Assembly (NCBI GenBank): GCA_019623805.1
Contig: CP053680.1
Coordinates: forward strand, 62,001-126,000
DNA from: Gammaproteobacteria bacterium (ex Lamellibrachia satsuma)
GTDB taxonomy: Bacteria > Pseudomonadota > Gammaproteobacteria > Chromatiales > Chromatiaceae
DNA length: 64,000 bases
Direction: 5' to 3'
In this document: piece by piece, positions 26,010-35,358 of the stretch
How positions within the stretch are numbered: position 1 is the stretch's first letter
Layout: the number at the start of each line of letters is the position of its first letter
Translations under genes and position numbers: made by a program
Notes under the pieces: model-generated
Seen by the model: only the letters and a program-made list of their open reading frames with translations
Told to the model about the DNA's origin: nothing
Database searches by the model: none

Positions 26010-26050
26010 GCCTGTTAGAATTGATTTTTGTTAAGCACTCAGAGCAATCC

Positions 26051-26881
26051 ATGCAGACCTCCATTAGTTGGCAGACACCGCCGAATCTGGCATTCGAAGA
26101 TATCCTCTACCATCAGGCGGAGGGCATCGCCAAGATCACCATCAACCGGCCCCATGTCCGCAACGCCTTTCGGCCGGAAACGGTGGAGGAACTGAGCCAA
26201 GCGTTCCGCCATGCCCATCTCGATCCTAAAATCGGCGTCATCATTCTCACCGGCGCGGGCGACCTCGCTTTCTGCTCCGGCGGGGATCAGAAGATTCGCG
26301 GTGACGGCGGTTATCGAGACAACAAGGGTGTGGAACATCTCAATGTACTGGAACTACAACGCCAGATCCGCACACTGCCGAAGCCCGTGGTGGCGATGGT
26401 CGCAGGTTATGCGATTGGCGGTGGTCATGTGCTTCACCTGATCTGTGACCTCACCCTCGCCGCAGACAATGCCCGCTTCGGCCAGACTGGGCCGCGGGTG
26501 GGCAGTTTCGACGGTGGACTGGGCGCGGGGCTCCTGGCCCGCACCGTGGGGCTGAAAAAAGCCAAGGAGATCTGGTTTCTCTGCCGCCAATACGATGCAG
26601 AGCAGGCACTGGATATGGGGCTGGTTAACAAGGTCGTACCCTTAGCTGAGTTGGAACAGGAGACAGTGTCGTGGTGCCGTGAGATGCTCACCCTCTCCCC
26701 CACGGCCCTGCGCGTACTCAAGGCCTCATTTAATGCCGAAACCGATGGCCTCTCCGGCATCCAGGAGTTGGCCGGCAACGCCACCGCCCTCTTCTATCTC
26801 ACCGATGAAGCTCAGGAAGGGCGGGATGCCTTCGTGGAAAAACGTCCGGCTGACTTCGACAAATTCCCCCGCCGCCCATGA
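26051..26881 (+). CDS. menB: 1,4-dihydroxy-2-naphthoyl-CoA synthase
   Basis: MenB closes the second ring of the naphthoquinone from O-succinylbenzoyl-CoA. The 276-residue crotonase-fold protein closely follows E. coli Men[61 protein letters not shown], and the C-terminal [14 protein letters not shown]. The Gly in QTGP marks the bicarbonate-dependent type. The ATG at 26051 was chosen by alignment; the frame is open further upstream but there overlaps the AlkD-like gene. It overlaps menA by four bases. Confidence 0.96.
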   Translation: MQTSISWQTPPNLAFEDILYHQAEGIAKITINRPHVRNAFRPETVEELSQAFRHAHLDPKIGVIILTGAGDLAFCSGGDQKIRGDGGYRDNKGVEHLNVLELQRQIRTLPKPVVAMVAGYAIGGGHVLHLICDLTLAADNARFGQTGPRVGSFDGGLGAGLLARTVGLKKAKEIWFLCRQYDAEQALDMGLVNKVVPLAELEQETVSWCREMLTLSPTALRVLKASFNAETDGLSGIQELAGNATALFYLTDEAQEGRDAFVEKRPADFDKFPRRP

Positions 26882-27741
26882 ATCAGTGGCTGCTCGCGAT
26901 ACGCCCCAAAACGTTGGGTATCTCACTGGTACCGGTGTTGGTGGGCAGTAGTCTCGCCTGGATAGAGACTTCGCAATTCAGCTGGGTAACTGCTATAGCG
27001 GCTCTTCTCGGCGCTCTGCTGATTCAGATCGGCACCAATCTGCACAACGACGCGGCAGATTTTGAACGGGGCGCCGATACAGAAGCCCGTATGGGTCCCG
27101 CCCGCGCCACGGCAGAGGGCTGGTTCACTGCCACAGAGGTCAAGCAGGCAGCCTACCTCAGCTTCGGCACCGCTTTTCTTATCGGCATCTATCTGGCCTG
27201 GATTGGGGGCTGGCCAATCATCGCCTTGGGACTCATCTCCCTCACTGCGGGTTATGCCTATACCGGTGGTCCCAAACCCATCGCCTATAGCGCCTCTGGT
27301 GAACTGTTCGTCTTTCTCTTCTTCGGACTCGCCGCCGTGATGGGCAGCTACTATATCCAGACCCTGACACTCTCCCTCAATGCTTTTGCCGCAGCCTGCG
27401 CGGTGGGTTTTTTGGCAGCAGCGGTGCTGCTGGTCAACAACTACCGTGACCTGGATACCGACCGGATCGCCCGCAAGCTGACTCTGGTCTTCCATCTGGG
27501 TCGGAAGCGCGCCCGGATACTCTACGGCTTCCTGCTGCTGACACCGTTTCTGCTGCCTCTCATAATGAACAAAGAAGCCCCCAGCATCTGGCTACCGCTC
27601 GTTGTCCTGCCCTGGGCTGTTATGCTTTTGCAGCGTTTCATCTCGACTCCCGCCGGCCCCGAATTCAATCAGTTGCTGGCGCACACCGCGAAGTTACAAC
27701 TTATGTTTGGCCTGCTGCTCAGCCTGGGCCTGCTAATCTGA
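26878..27741 (+). CDS. menA: 1,4-dihydroxy-2-naphthoate polyprenyltransferase
   Basis: MenA attaches the isoprenoid tail to dihydroxynaphthoate in the inner membrane, giving demethylmenaquinone. The 287-residue protein has about eight membrane helices. It has the two UbiA-superfamily Asp-rich motifs: [14 protein letters not shown] (about 49-62) and [17 protein letters not shown] (about 187-203). It overlaps menB (ATGA), and menC starts two bases after its stop. The methyltransferase that completes menaquinone is not in the window. Confidence 0.94.
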   Translation: MNQWLLAIRPKTLGISLVPVLVGSSLAWIETSQFSWVTAIAALLGALLIQIGTNLHNDAADFERGADTEARMGPARATAEGWFTATEVKQAAYLSFGTAFLIGIYLAWIGGWPIIALGLISLTAGYAYTGGPKPIAYSASGELFVFLFFGLAAVMGSYYIQTLTLSLNAFAAACAVGFLAAAVLLVNNYRDLDTDRIARKLTLVFHLGRKRARILYGFLLLTPFLLPLIMNKEAPSIWLPLVVLPWAVMLLQRFISTPAGPEFNQLLAHTAKLQLMFGLLLSLGLLI

Positions 27742-27742
27742 G

Positions 27743-28807
27743 ATGCACATTCGATCAGCCCGCTTGATCTCCTATTCACTACCGCTCAGACAGCAGTGGC
27801 AGAGCAGTATGGGGGGATTTTGCGAACGAAAGGGCTGGCTGATAGAACTCTCCTGTAACAATGGCGCCAAAGGATATGGGGATTGTGCCCCACTGCAGGC
27901 GGCCGGGACCGAGTCACCAGAGATTGCAAAGCAGTGGTTGAAAGAACAGCTATCGGCCACGGAGGGCAAATCACTCTCTGAACTCCTACGAAGATGCACT
28001 GCGGGAACCTCACAAACCCCTGCAGCCCGTTTCGCCCTGGAGACCGCACTACTCGATCTTTTTGCTCAGTCTGAACAGGTCACGCTGCGCTACTGGATCA
28101 ACGCAAAAGCCACTGACCATGTTTTGGTAAACGCAGTGATCGGTACTCTGAACGATTCAGTAGAAAAACGGGCGTTCCGTAAAATTGAGCAGGGTTTTAC
28201 GACCTTGAAATTAAAAGTCGGTGTAAGGAGTCCGCAGGATGAACTGGCACAACTGCATGGACTGGCACAACAACTACCGGAAAAGATCAGACTCAGACTG
28301 GATGCCAACCAGGCATGGAGTTCCAGGGATGCGGAGTACTTTATTGACGGCATTCGAGGACTGCCCATCGACTCCCTTGAAGAACCATTGCGTGAACCTG
28401 ACCTGAAACTTCTGGCAAGATTACAGAATCTGGCCGACTGCTCTCTGGCCCTTGATGAATCGCTTACACAACTTCATATCGACAAGCTCCTGGTAGATCC
28501 TCCGGTAAAACGATTCATCCTCAAACCCATGGTAATCGGCAGCCTGCTATCTACGAAAAAACTTGCCGAATCGGCTGCAAATGCCTGTGTGGAGTGCGTT
28601 GTCACAACAACCGTAGACAGCGCGGTGGGAGTGCTGGCAACTGCCCAGTTGGCGGCGGCCATTCCCTCCTCCCGACATCTGGCACAGGGTTTGGCCACCA
28701 GTGAATGGCTGGAAGAGGACATCGCAGAACCCCTTGCCATCACTAATGGTCAGATGATATTACCTGATACACATGGACTTGGAATCGGCCCAATCACCAC
28801 AGCCTAA
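27743..28807 (+). CDS. menC: O-succinylbenzoate synthase
   Basis: MenC dehydrates SHCHC to O-succinylbenzoate. The 354-residue enolase-superfamily protein carries the expected catalytic residues in order: Lys in LKLKVG, metal ligands in LRLDANQAWS, SLEEPL and ALDESLT, and the second Lys in FILKPM. It lies between menA and menI with gaps of one and four bases, so it is translated within the operon. Confidence 0.92.
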   Translation: MHIRSARLISYSLPLRQQWQSSMGGFCERKGWLIELSCNNGAKGYGDCAPLQAAGTESPEIAKQWLKEQLSATEGKSLSELLRRCTAGTSQTPAARFALETALLDLFAQSEQVTLRYWINAKATDHVLVNAVIGTLNDSVEKRAFRKIEQGFTTLKLKVGVRSPQDELAQLHGLAQQLPEKIRLRLDANQAWSSRDAEYFIDGIRGLPIDSLEEPLREPDLKLLARLQNLADCSLALDESLTQLHIDKLLVDPPVKRFILKPMVIGSLLSTKKLAESAANACVECVVTTTVDSAVGVLATAQLAAAIPSSRHLAQGLATSEWLEEDIAEPLAITNGQMILPDTHGLGIGPITTA

Positions 28808-28811
28808 CGTT

Positions 28812-29219
28812 ATGTCTACCTACGAATATCAATTTACCGTTCCGCTACATGACATCGACGCGGCCGGAGTCATGTTTTTTACGCACATCCTGCGCCATGC
28901 ACACAATGCCTACGAGGCATTTATGGCGGAGATCGGCTTCGAACTGAAATGCCTGATCGAAGAGAACCAGCATCTGCCTTTGATTCATACCGAGGCCACA
29001 TTTCTACGGCCTATCAGACACGGCGACAGTGTTACCGTACGGCTGCAAGTGGCAACGGTTGGAGATACCTCCTTCACTGTCAGCTACAGCTTCAATAATC
29101 AGGATGATAATGAACTGGCGAAGGTGGAGACAAGCCACGTCCTGATCTCCCCTTACAAGGGAGAACGTCGAACTCTGCCAGACGACCTGCGGGAGGCGTT
29201 GTCTAACTATCTGGACTAA
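28812..29219 (+). CDS. menI: 1,4-dihydroxy-2-naphthoyl-CoA hydrolase (hotdog thioesterase)
   Basis: This 135-residue hotdog-fold protein resembles the cyanobacterial DHNA-CoA thioesterase family. It has the active-site region DIDAAGVMFFTHILRHAHNA, with the catalytic Asp. It would release dihydroxynaphthoate for MenA. The start at 28812 was preferred to an upstream in-frame ATG at 28773 that lies inside menC. The last 17 bases overlap the end of menE on the other strand. General 4HBT thioesterases look similar, so the specific role leans on its place in the men operon. Confidence 0.85.
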   Translation: MSTYEYQFTVPLHDIDAAGVMFFTHILRHAHNAYEAFMAEIGFELKCLIEENQHLPLIHTEATFLRPIRHGDSVTVRLQVATVGDTSFTVSYSFNNQDDNELAKVETSHVLISPYKGERRTLPDDLREALSNYLD

Positions 29220-30657
29220 GCGCCTTCCGATCCAGCTTTCCCAAACGTGTTATGGGCAACGACTTCACCTGGCAGAACGCCCTGGGACGCAGTTTGTCCG
29301 GCATATTGGCACGCGCCCAGGTCTCGACCGCCTCAGCTGAAATAGTGCCGACATAGAATGCAATGAGCCGATGACCCCACACCGGATCCTCTTTTCCTGT
29401 TACACCAACCTGTTCCAGGCCCTGACACTTGATGAGTAACGACTCCACCAACGCAGGATGAATATTGTTGCCGCCGGAAACAAGAACATCATCTGCACGC
29501 CCCGCTATCCGCAGGCGGCCCGCCTCATCGAACTCCCCAAGATCCCCCGTTTCGAACCAGCCCTGGCACAAACCCTCACCAGGATTCAGCTGCGGATTAA
29601 CGTAACCTGCCATCACCGCTGCTCCCCGCACACGAATGCATCCTGCTGGAGAATCACTCAGCGCTACCTCAAAGCCCTCCAGCGGCATACCGGCAACACC
29701 ATCAGTCAACCCTGCATTGACAGTGTCATCCGCTACACAAAGTGATCCGGTTTCACTCATTCCATAGCTGACAACAATCGGCCACCGGAGACGGTGGGCA
29801 CGTTCAGCAAGAATAGTGGAAAGCGGGCCGCCACCAATCAGCACAACACGCAGACTTGCTGGACACGGCCTTCCATGGCTTTGGTCAAGCAGGCTCGTCA
29901 GCATCGCCGGTACCAAAGATATATGGCTAACGCCTCGATGAAGAATATCGTTCAAAACCCGTGCCGCATCAAACCCCTGATGCAGCAATAGCGTAGCGCC
30001 AACCCGCAGACAGCGGACCGCGACAGCTAAGCCTGCAATATGGACCATCGGCATACAATTCAGCCAACTATCACCCAATTGGAGATCAAGGTATTTCGTG
30101 GCCGCAGTTGCACTGGCAGCCAGATTGGCACCTGTCAACATTACCCCTTTTGGCTCCCCAGTGGTGCCACTGGTAGTGATAACCAATAACACGGTTGAAC
30201 CGTCTTGAGCTGAGTTTGGCTCCACTGCCGATTGGTGAGAGAGTGCTGTCTGTTCCAACAAACTGGACACAGGAATGTCATCAACATCTGCGACAAAATC
30301 CGCCATACCTTTATCCACAACGGCAAATCGGCAACCGCTCTGCCTGATCAGCGGCAAATACCTTTCTGCCGGGATAGATGGATCAAGAGGCAACAGCGCA
30401 AACCCCATCTTCAGGGCCGCATGAAACAGCAACAGTGACATCCAACGACTTTCGATGCAGATAGCCACCACACCGGAAACTCCGGCTTGAGCCAGTCGGA
30501 TGCAGACAACATCCACCTGCCGTTCCAGGCTGACATAGCTGGTTATCTCACCATCCAGCAAAACTGCCGGGGATTCGGGAAACCCGATAGCTGTTTCCGA
30601 CAGCCATTGCCCCGGCAATACTGACAACTCAGATGGACTTGATGGTTTGAACTTCAT
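29203..30657 (-). CDS. menE: O-succinylbenzoate-CoA ligase
   Basis: MenE activates O-succinylbenzoate with CoA using ATP. The 484-residue acyl-adenylate enzyme shows the P-loop TTSGTTGEPKGVML, the adenylate motif VSYGMSETG, and the hinge region FETGDLGEFDEAGRLRIAGR. The C-terminal Lys is in ITRLGKLDRKAL. The chosen ATG (30657) removes an upstream stretch of 42 residues that is unlike the family. Unlike the rest of the cluster it lies on the minus strand, convergent with menI, and so has its own promoter in the gap shared with the cytochrome gene at 30775. Confidence 0.9.
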   Translation of the reverse strand: MKFKPSSPSELSVLPGQWLSETAIGFPESPAVLLDGEITSYVSLERQVDVVCIRLAQAGVSGVVAICIESRWMSLLLFHAALKMGFALLPLDPSIPAERYLPLIRQSGCRFAVVDKGMADFVADVDDIPVSSLLEQTALSHQSAVEPNSAQDGSTVLLVITTSGTTGEPKGVMLTGANLAASATAATKYLDLQLGDSWLNCMPMVHIAGLAVAVRCLRVGATLLLHQGFDAARVLNDILHRGVSHISLVPAMLTSLLDQSHGRPCPASLRVVLIGGGPLSTILAERAHRLRWPIVVSYGMSETGSLCVADDTVNAGLTDGVAGMPLEGFEVALSDSPAGCIRVRGAAVMAGYVNPQLNPGEGLCQGWFETGDLGEFDEAGRLRIAGRADDVLVSGGNNIHPALVESLLIKCQGLEQVGVTGKEDPVWGHRLIAFYVGTISAEAVETWARANMPDKLRPRAFCQVKSLPITRLGKLDRKALSPDS

Positions 30658-30666
30658 TATCGAAAG

Positions 30667-30680
30667 TTGATCTACGTTAA
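30667..30680. promoter_or_regulatory. Weak FNR/DNR-like box
   Basis: TTGAT-CTAC-GTTAA matches eight of the ten fixed bases of TTGAT-N4-ATCAA. Its centre lies about 101 bp before the cytochrome start at 30775, an offset close to that of the boxes before nosZ and the nos cytochrome. It is too near menE (about 16 bp) to activate that gene. Weak on its own. Confidence 0.3.
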
Positions 30681-30774
30681 AGCAGGGAGGGCCAACACCC
30701 TGATCAAATACCTGCCGCAATTCGGATATACTCTGGCAATAACAGACAGATAGCAAACCACAGAAAAGAGAGCA

Positions 30775-31458
30775 ATGAGCCACCTTAACAGACTACATAA
30801 AATAACCCTGCTCTTCTGCATGATATTTTCAATGTCGGCTGTGGGCCATGAATACGATCCGGAAAATGGCGAAGAGATCAATGAAGTTTGCGCCGGATGT
30901 CACGGTGAATTTGGACAGGGCGGAAAAGAGGGTGAATATCCACGTCTTGCAGGCATGCCGAATGCATTTACCGCAAAACAACTCCACCTGTTTCGAGACC
31001 GCAAACGCCCCAACCTGGCAATGGTCGAGTATATCGACGAACGCCAGATGCCGGACAGTGATATCCAGGATATCTCCCTCTATCTGGAGCAGGTCAAATT
31101 AAAAACAAGACTCCCGCCCGCCGACAAAAATGCCCCGGATTTCGACGCCTATGCTCGCCTGCTGGAATCAAAAAGGCTGATGCAGGTCCCGCGTGCCAAG
31201 GGAGATATCGAGCAGGGCAAAAAGATCTACCGTAAGGAGTGCGGCACCTGCCATGGACGCGACGGCTGGGGCGACCTGAAAAAAGCGGTACCAATGCTGG
31301 CCGGGCAGTATACGAACTACCTCTGGCGTCAGGTGGAAAAGTATCGCAAGAGAATCCGCATCCATGACGAGAGCGAGCCCGATGAGGAGTTACTGCTGGA
31401 TTTCAGCGATGAAGAACTCACTGACATCTTCGCCTATCTATCCATATTGGATGACTGA
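30775..31458 (+). CDS. Diheme cytochrome c
   Basis: A 227-residue periplasmic cytochrome with a signal peptide (about 1-24) and two heme-binding sites, Cys39-AGC-His43 and Cys156-GTC-His160, each in a class I c-type domain of cytochrome c4 kind. The gene stands between menE (divergent) and the end of the nos cluster (convergent), on the plus strand. An AGAGAG site precedes the ATG. Electron transfer to NosZ or to another terminal reductase is plausible from its place, not shown by the sequence. Confidence 0.88.
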   Translation: MSHLNRLHKITLLFCMIFSMSAVGHEYDPENGEEINEVCAGCHGEFGQGGKEGEYPRLAGMPNAFTAKQLHLFRDRKRPNLAMVEYIDERQMPDSDIQDISLYLEQVKLKTRLPPADKNAPDFDAYARLLESKRLMQVPRAKGDIEQGKKIYRKECGTCHGRDGWGDLKKAVPMLAGQYTNYLWRQVEKYRKRIRIHDESEPDEELLLDFSDEELTDIFAYLSILDD

Positions 31459-31513
31459 GATGGCTCCGCTTGGAGCCAAGCATACTTATCCATCCATTTG
31501 ACCAGAAGAGTTA

Positions 31514-32002
31514 TTAAGGCAAAGACGTACCCGGCTTGACCGTAATAAATCGGTAAGGTGCAGCAACCAGGCCATCTTCCGTTTTGACCAGCACCTTGGC
31601 CTCCCACTCCATGGCATCACGCACACAGACAGGCAGCATCCCTTTTCCGGCAAAACGTCCTTCCCCCTGATTTGCCAGTGCCGGTCGATTGAAGCCCATA
31701 TTCATATCGACCCCAGTGAAATCCACTTCGACCTGCTCCGCCTCCAATCCCTCGATCTCGACCACTATTTGAATAGGTTTCACCAGAGGCAAGGTGCGAG
31801 GTTCAATAGAAAACGAGATACTGCTGCCGTCAGGCAGTTGTGATCGGCAGGGACCGGCACGCAGATCGCACTCTGAATCAAGAGAGGCGGAGATCAACAC
31901 TTCCGGATGCAGCAGAGGCCAGACTTTATAGATGGCAACTGCCGAAAAAGCGGCCAGGAGGCACCCGGCGACCAGCCAAAGGAGGGTATTTTGTTTTTTC
32001 AT
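31514..32002 (-). CDS. Membrane-anchored periplasmic protein at the end of the nos cluster
   Basis: A 162-residue protein with one N-terminal membrane helix (about 8-27) and a periplasmic beta-rich domain. Notable are Cys residues in SECDLRAGPC and LPVCVRD, and a methionine-rich motif VDMNMGFNRPAL that resembles motifs of FixH/YtkA-like proteins. I do not recognise a named family with certainty. It lies 112 bp after nosY on the same strand, as the last gene of the cluster. A role in copper handling or cytochrome assembly for the Nos system is inferred from context and the Met/Cys content. Confidence 0.65.
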   Translation of the reverse strand: MKKQNTLLWLVAGCLLAAFSAVAIYKVWPLLHPEVLISASLDSECDLRAGPCRSQLPDGSSISFSIEPRTLPLVKPIQIVVEIEGLEAEQVEVDFTGVDMNMGFNRPALANQGEGRFAGKGMLPVCVRDAMEWEAKVLVKTEDGLVAAPYRFITVKPGTSLP

Positions 32003-32114
32003 GATTTTTGGCTACAGGCTGCCAAAGCCTAGTTCGGTCCAGAAACGCGTCAACAACCACGCAATCGATCCTTGATCAATCATGTCACCTGGCACCCGTA
32101 ACCTGTCACCTTTT

Positions 32115-32942
32115 TCAAGGCAAATCACTCCGTTTAAACAGCAAATAACCCAACCAGGCACAGCCGGTACCCAGCAGAATCGGATAGACGATGGCGTAGG
32201 TGATGTAACCCGCCTGGCCAAAATTATCCAGGATCACATAAGCCGTTGGACCGAGCAGCACCAGTTGCGGATCGAACAGCATCATGGTGGCGGTACGAAA
32301 TACCTGCATCGGGTTGGCCAGTGCGATAGCCACTGCACTCTCCGGCGGCAGGTGTTCGCGTATCATCACACCGAGCAATATCAGGTCGAGAAAGAGCAGC
32401 AGACTCAACCAGACGACAAAGGCGGCACCCTGTGCCACATCGGAGGAGCGCGCTATGGTTGAAATCAACATACCAATGCCGAGAAAGCACCAGGCGAGAG
32501 ACATGAGCAGGCCGGTATAGTAGATCAGCAGCTCCCACGGCACCTCAGCCCCTTTTATCGTTCCCCAGACAACCGCACCCACCATCGCGAGCAACACCGG
32601 CAGGAAGACAACGAAAAAACGGCCGAACACCCGCCCCCAAAACCAGGCGCTCAGTGTGATCGGCAAAGAGAGGAGATATTCAAAAACCCCCGCCTCCCGG
32701 TCTCCGGCCACCGAGCGTACCGTAGTGATCAATACAAACACCGGCAGTATCGCCATCGATAACTGGATATAGGTAATCAACAGACGGGAGAGGCCCGTAA
32801 AGCCCATGATGCGGGACTCGGCCAGACCAAAGGCAAAGAGGATCACCACCAATCCTCCAAACACCATAGAGTAGACCATGAACCAGCGAGCCCGCAGGGA
32901 TTCTATTATGTCTGTGTAAGCAGTAAGCCAGAGATATTTCAT
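32115..32942 (-). CDS. nosY: NosY, membrane subunit of the nos ABC transporter
   Basis: NosY is the permease of the NosFY ABC transporter needed to assemble the copper-sulfur CuZ site of nitrous oxide reductase. The 275-residue protein has about six membrane helices and the ABC-2 pattern, with DREAGVFEYLLSLPITLSAWFWG as the usual cytoplasmic coupling segment. Its ATG shares one base with the nosL stop (TGATG). The ATPase nosF is two genes upstream. Confidence 0.9.
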   Translation of the reverse strand: MKYLWLTAYTDIIESLRARWFMVYSMVFGGLVVILFAFGLAESRIMGFTGLSRLLITYIQLSMAILPVFVLITTVRSVAGDREAGVFEYLLSLPITLSAWFWGRVFGRFFVVFLPVLLAMVGAVVWGTIKGAEVPWELLIYYTGLLMSLAWCFLGIGMLISTIARSSDVAQGAAFVVWLSLLLFLDLILLGVMIREHLPPESAVAIALANPMQVFRTATMMLFDPQLVLLGPTAYVILDNFGQAGYITYAIVYPILLGTGCAWLGYLLFKRSDLP

Positions 32943-33511
32943 CAGTGTTGATTCTTTGGAATGATTGGAGGTGGAGCCTGCTCCGCCTGTTTGGCTTTGC
33001 GCCTGGCATCGCGCCGTTCCGCCTGCTCTTTCAGTCGGTCAAGCAAGTGAACGCCATGAATGCTGAAACGCTTCTCCACTTCGACGACGTGCAGTTTCGC
33101 CTGGGAAAAATTGAGTCCTTCAGGCGTCGGATCTGATTGGGCACCCAATCCGTACTCCATCGGCGTAATTTTCTCTTTTACGTAGGTGGCGGTGCGCGCA
33201 TCGATCCAATCACCGGTACGAAAATCGGTAACCCAGATCTCTGTCTTCGGATCATCCTTCCATGACTGTGTGTCCAACCAGAGCGTTGCACAACCGATAT
33301 CGTCAAACCCCACCACTTTGGAACGTTTACCTTCTGGAAAATAGCGAATCTGGGCGGAATAGTGCCGGTCGCTGAGAACCATACGGCAACGTTCACAGGT
33401 AACCCGATCCCATTTCACCTCTTTGGGACCCGTACCAGGATCACCGGAGCAGGCAGTCAGGAGAAGAATAGCCAGCCCCGCAAGCAGGCTGTAACAGCGC
33501 TTAGCTGACAT
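32942..33511 (-). CDS. nosL: NosL copper-chaperone lipoprotein
   Basis: NosL is an outer-membrane-facing lipoprotein that delivers Cu(I) for the NosZ metal sites. From the ATG at 33511 the protein has 189 residues, a lipobox LLTAC (Cys21) and the metal motif CERCRMVL (Cys39, Cys42, Met44). The sequence between 33512 and 33589 is open in frame but would hide the signal peptide. The start lies inside the last 11 bases of nosF. A basic, Ala/Arg/Lys-rich C-terminal tail (about 160-189) extends beyond the usual domain. Confidence 0.9.
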   Translation of the reverse strand: MSAKRCYSLLAGLAILLLTACSGDPGTGPKEVKWDRVTCERCRMVLSDRHYSAQIRYFPEGKRSKVVGFDDIGCATLWLDTQSWKDDPKTEIWVTDFRTGDWIDARTATYVKEKITPMEYGLGAQSDPTPEGLNFSQAKLHVVEVEKRFSIHGVHLLDRLKEQAERRDARRKAKQAEQAPPPIIPKNQH

Positions 33512-34382
33512 TGGCAGCTGCCACCTGCTCCTCTGCCTCTTCCATCTCCATCCCGGCAAGCAGAGCAGCATAGCGGGAGAGAACACCAAGAAAACGCAGC
33601 CGGTCCGGTCCGGCGATATAGCCTTCCCAGGTCACGCCGTCCGCAGCGCCCAGAAAACCCCACTCTCCGATTGTTTTGGCGAACGCCTCTTCGGGCTGGA
33701 TCAAGCGCAATCGGCAACGCAGCCGAGAGGAGAGTTCCACCAGGTCAGCTACCCGGTCATCGAGGACCACCTTGCCCTGGTCCATCTCAATAACCCGGTT
33801 TACAAGTGTAGCAACCTCATCCAGACGATGACTGGAGATCAACATTGCCGAGCGTTCCTGCTTTTCCGCCAGCAGTTGAAAAAAGATGTGCCGGGCATCC
33901 GGATCGAGATTGGCTGCGGGCTCATCCATGACCAACAGTTCACTCTCCCGTCCGAGGGCGATGGCAATCAACAGCTTCTGTTTCTGTCCACCTGAGAGTT
34001 TCACGAAAGGTTGGTGGCGAAATTGTTCCGCATCGAATCCAAGCTTTTGTGCCACATCGCGCATCCTGGCAGGATCGGATTCACAAAGGCTGGCGGCAAA
34101 GCGGATCAACTGTCCCACCGGCATACGCAGAGGTGGTGGCAGTTGCGGCACAAAACCGACCTTGGAGAGCACTTCACGCCGCTGCTTGCGCGGGTCCATG
34201 CCGTCCACCAGCACCCGACCGTCACAAGTATACTCACCCAACAGGCAACGTATCAGCGTCGTCTTTCCGGCACCGTTAGAACCCACCAAAGCGACCCTGT
34301 GTCCCCGCTCAATCGTCAGGTTCACGCCTTTCAAAACTTCGTTGCGTCGAAATCGTTTTACGATATTTTCAAACTGGATCAT
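33501..34382 (-). CDS. nosF: NosF, ATPase of the nos ABC transporter
   Basis: The 293-residue ATPase partner of NosY has the Walker A GSNGAGKTTL, signature LSGGQKQKLLIAIAL, Walker B ELLVMDEPAANLDPD and the switch His (ISSHRLDE). It powers export of a sulfur species thought to be needed for CuZ assembly. It sits three bases downstream of nosH and overlaps nosL, so all are in one transcript. Confidence 0.93.
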   Translation of the reverse strand: MIQFENIVKRFRRNEVLKGVNLTIERGHRVALVGSNGAGKTTLIRCLLGEYTCDGRVLVDGMDPRKQRREVLSKVGFVPQLPPPLRMPVGQLIRFAASLCESDPARMRDVAQKLGFDAEQFRHQPFVKLSGGQKQKLLIAIALGRESELLVMDEPAANLDPDARHIFFQLLAEKQERSAMLISSHRLDEVATLVNRVIEMDQGKVVLDDRVADLVELSSRLRCRLRLIQPEEAFAKTIGEWGFLGAADGVTWEGYIAGPDRLRFLGVLSRYAALLAGMEMEEAEEQVAAANVS

Positions 34383-34385
34383 GGA

Positions 34386-35357
34386 TCAGAGCAGTTTACT
34401 CAAACCTTTAAATTCATAGACTAAGGAGCCAGTGGGACAGACATCCACACACATGCCACAACGGGTACAGTCTGCGCCTACATCCTGGTTCACATCATGG
34501 GCTGCCCCACGGACAGTCAGATCAAGCACATGAGGCACCATACAGATCTTGCGGCAGTCGCCTTCGTGGTGGCAAGCTTCGGCATTGTACTTTACCCGCA
34601 GCGGAGACAATACACCCACGACGCCGTAGGTGACGCCAATTGGACAAACGTAACGGCACCAGGCGCGACGGGAGTAGAAGACTTCGAACAGCAGCAACGC
34701 TCCCACCCAGATCAACGCAACACCGGGTCCATAGATCAGGGCACGGCTCAATATACCAGTAGGCGAGATTGTCTCGAAAACGGTATATCCGGAGATCAGC
34801 GCAAGCAAGGCGAAAATCACGTAAAAGACACCACGAACTTTGCGGTTGAATGTGTGATTCTTGATCAGTTTCTTCTTCACCAGCCAGAGGTGGAGATACT
34901 CCGCCCACTCAGCCAGCAGATGGTAGGGGCAAACCCAGGAGCAGAAGGTGCGGCCACCGAGCAACAGCCACATAATAAATACAGTGGCTGTTCCGATCAC
35001 CAGGTTCAGCACGATGTGTTTGTATGCTAAAGCCACCTGCAGCGCTGAGTTGAGATCCGCCATGTGAAAACCCACAAAGCGTGACGCGGTGAGTGCGCCC
35101 TCCAGCAGCTGTACGTCAAAATAGTAGGAGACGACAAACAGTACATTCACCAGTATCAGGGTAATCCAACGCCGCCGCTGCCATTTATTGCAACAACCAG
35201 TATGGTGCTCATGACGCACTGCTTCGACATCCGCCTTGGAGAGATTGCCTTTTTTACCCTGATAGATCTCTAACAGCTCGGGCGGCTGCTCCGCCTTCGA
35301 GGGCCGGCGGGGTTTATTGCCAAATATTTGTGACAGGGAGTCTCTTATGTATCGCAT
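34386..35357 (-). CDS. nosH: NosH, polyferredoxin membrane protein (NapH family)
   Basis: A 323-residue membrane protein with four or five helices and iron-sulfur motifs. It has the NapH-type CxxxCP pairs (SWVCPYHLLAEW, CRYVCPIGV), a cluster-binding stretch with CHHEGDCRKIC and a C-terminal 4Fe-4S site CTRCGMCVDVCP. In Wolinella-type nos systems NosH, with NosG, is proposed to take electrons from menaquinol and pass them to periplasmic cytochromes. The ATG at 35357 has GGGAGG six bases upstream, which decides the start. Too short, and lacking an FMN-binding domain, to be NosR. Confidence 0.88.
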   Translation of the reverse strand: MRYIRDSLSQIFGNKPRRPSKAEQPPELLEIYQGKKGNLSKADVEAVRHEHHTGCCNKWQRRRWITLILVNVLFVVSYYFDVQLLEGALTASRFVGFHMADLNSALQVALAYKHIVLNLVIGTATVFIMWLLLGGRTFCSWVCPYHLLAEWAEYLHLWLVKKKLIKNHTFNRKVRGVFYVIFALLALISGYTVFETISPTGILSRALIYGPGVALIWVGALLLFEVFYSRRAWCRYVCPIGVTYGVVGVLSPLRVKYNAEACHHEGDCRKICMVPHVLDLTVRGAAHDVNQDVGADCTRCGMCVDVCPTGSLVYEFKGLSKLL

Positions 35358-35358
35358 A

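Noticed and set aside
31461..31478. Terminator after the diheme cytochrome gene
   Set aside because: A 7-bp hairpin TGGCTCC/GGAGCCA is present, but it is followed by mixed sequence without a T run.
34386..35357. Possible NosR
   Set aside because: The product has NapH-type iron-sulfur and membrane features but is far too short and lacks the periplasmic FMN-binding domain of NosR. NosH fits better.
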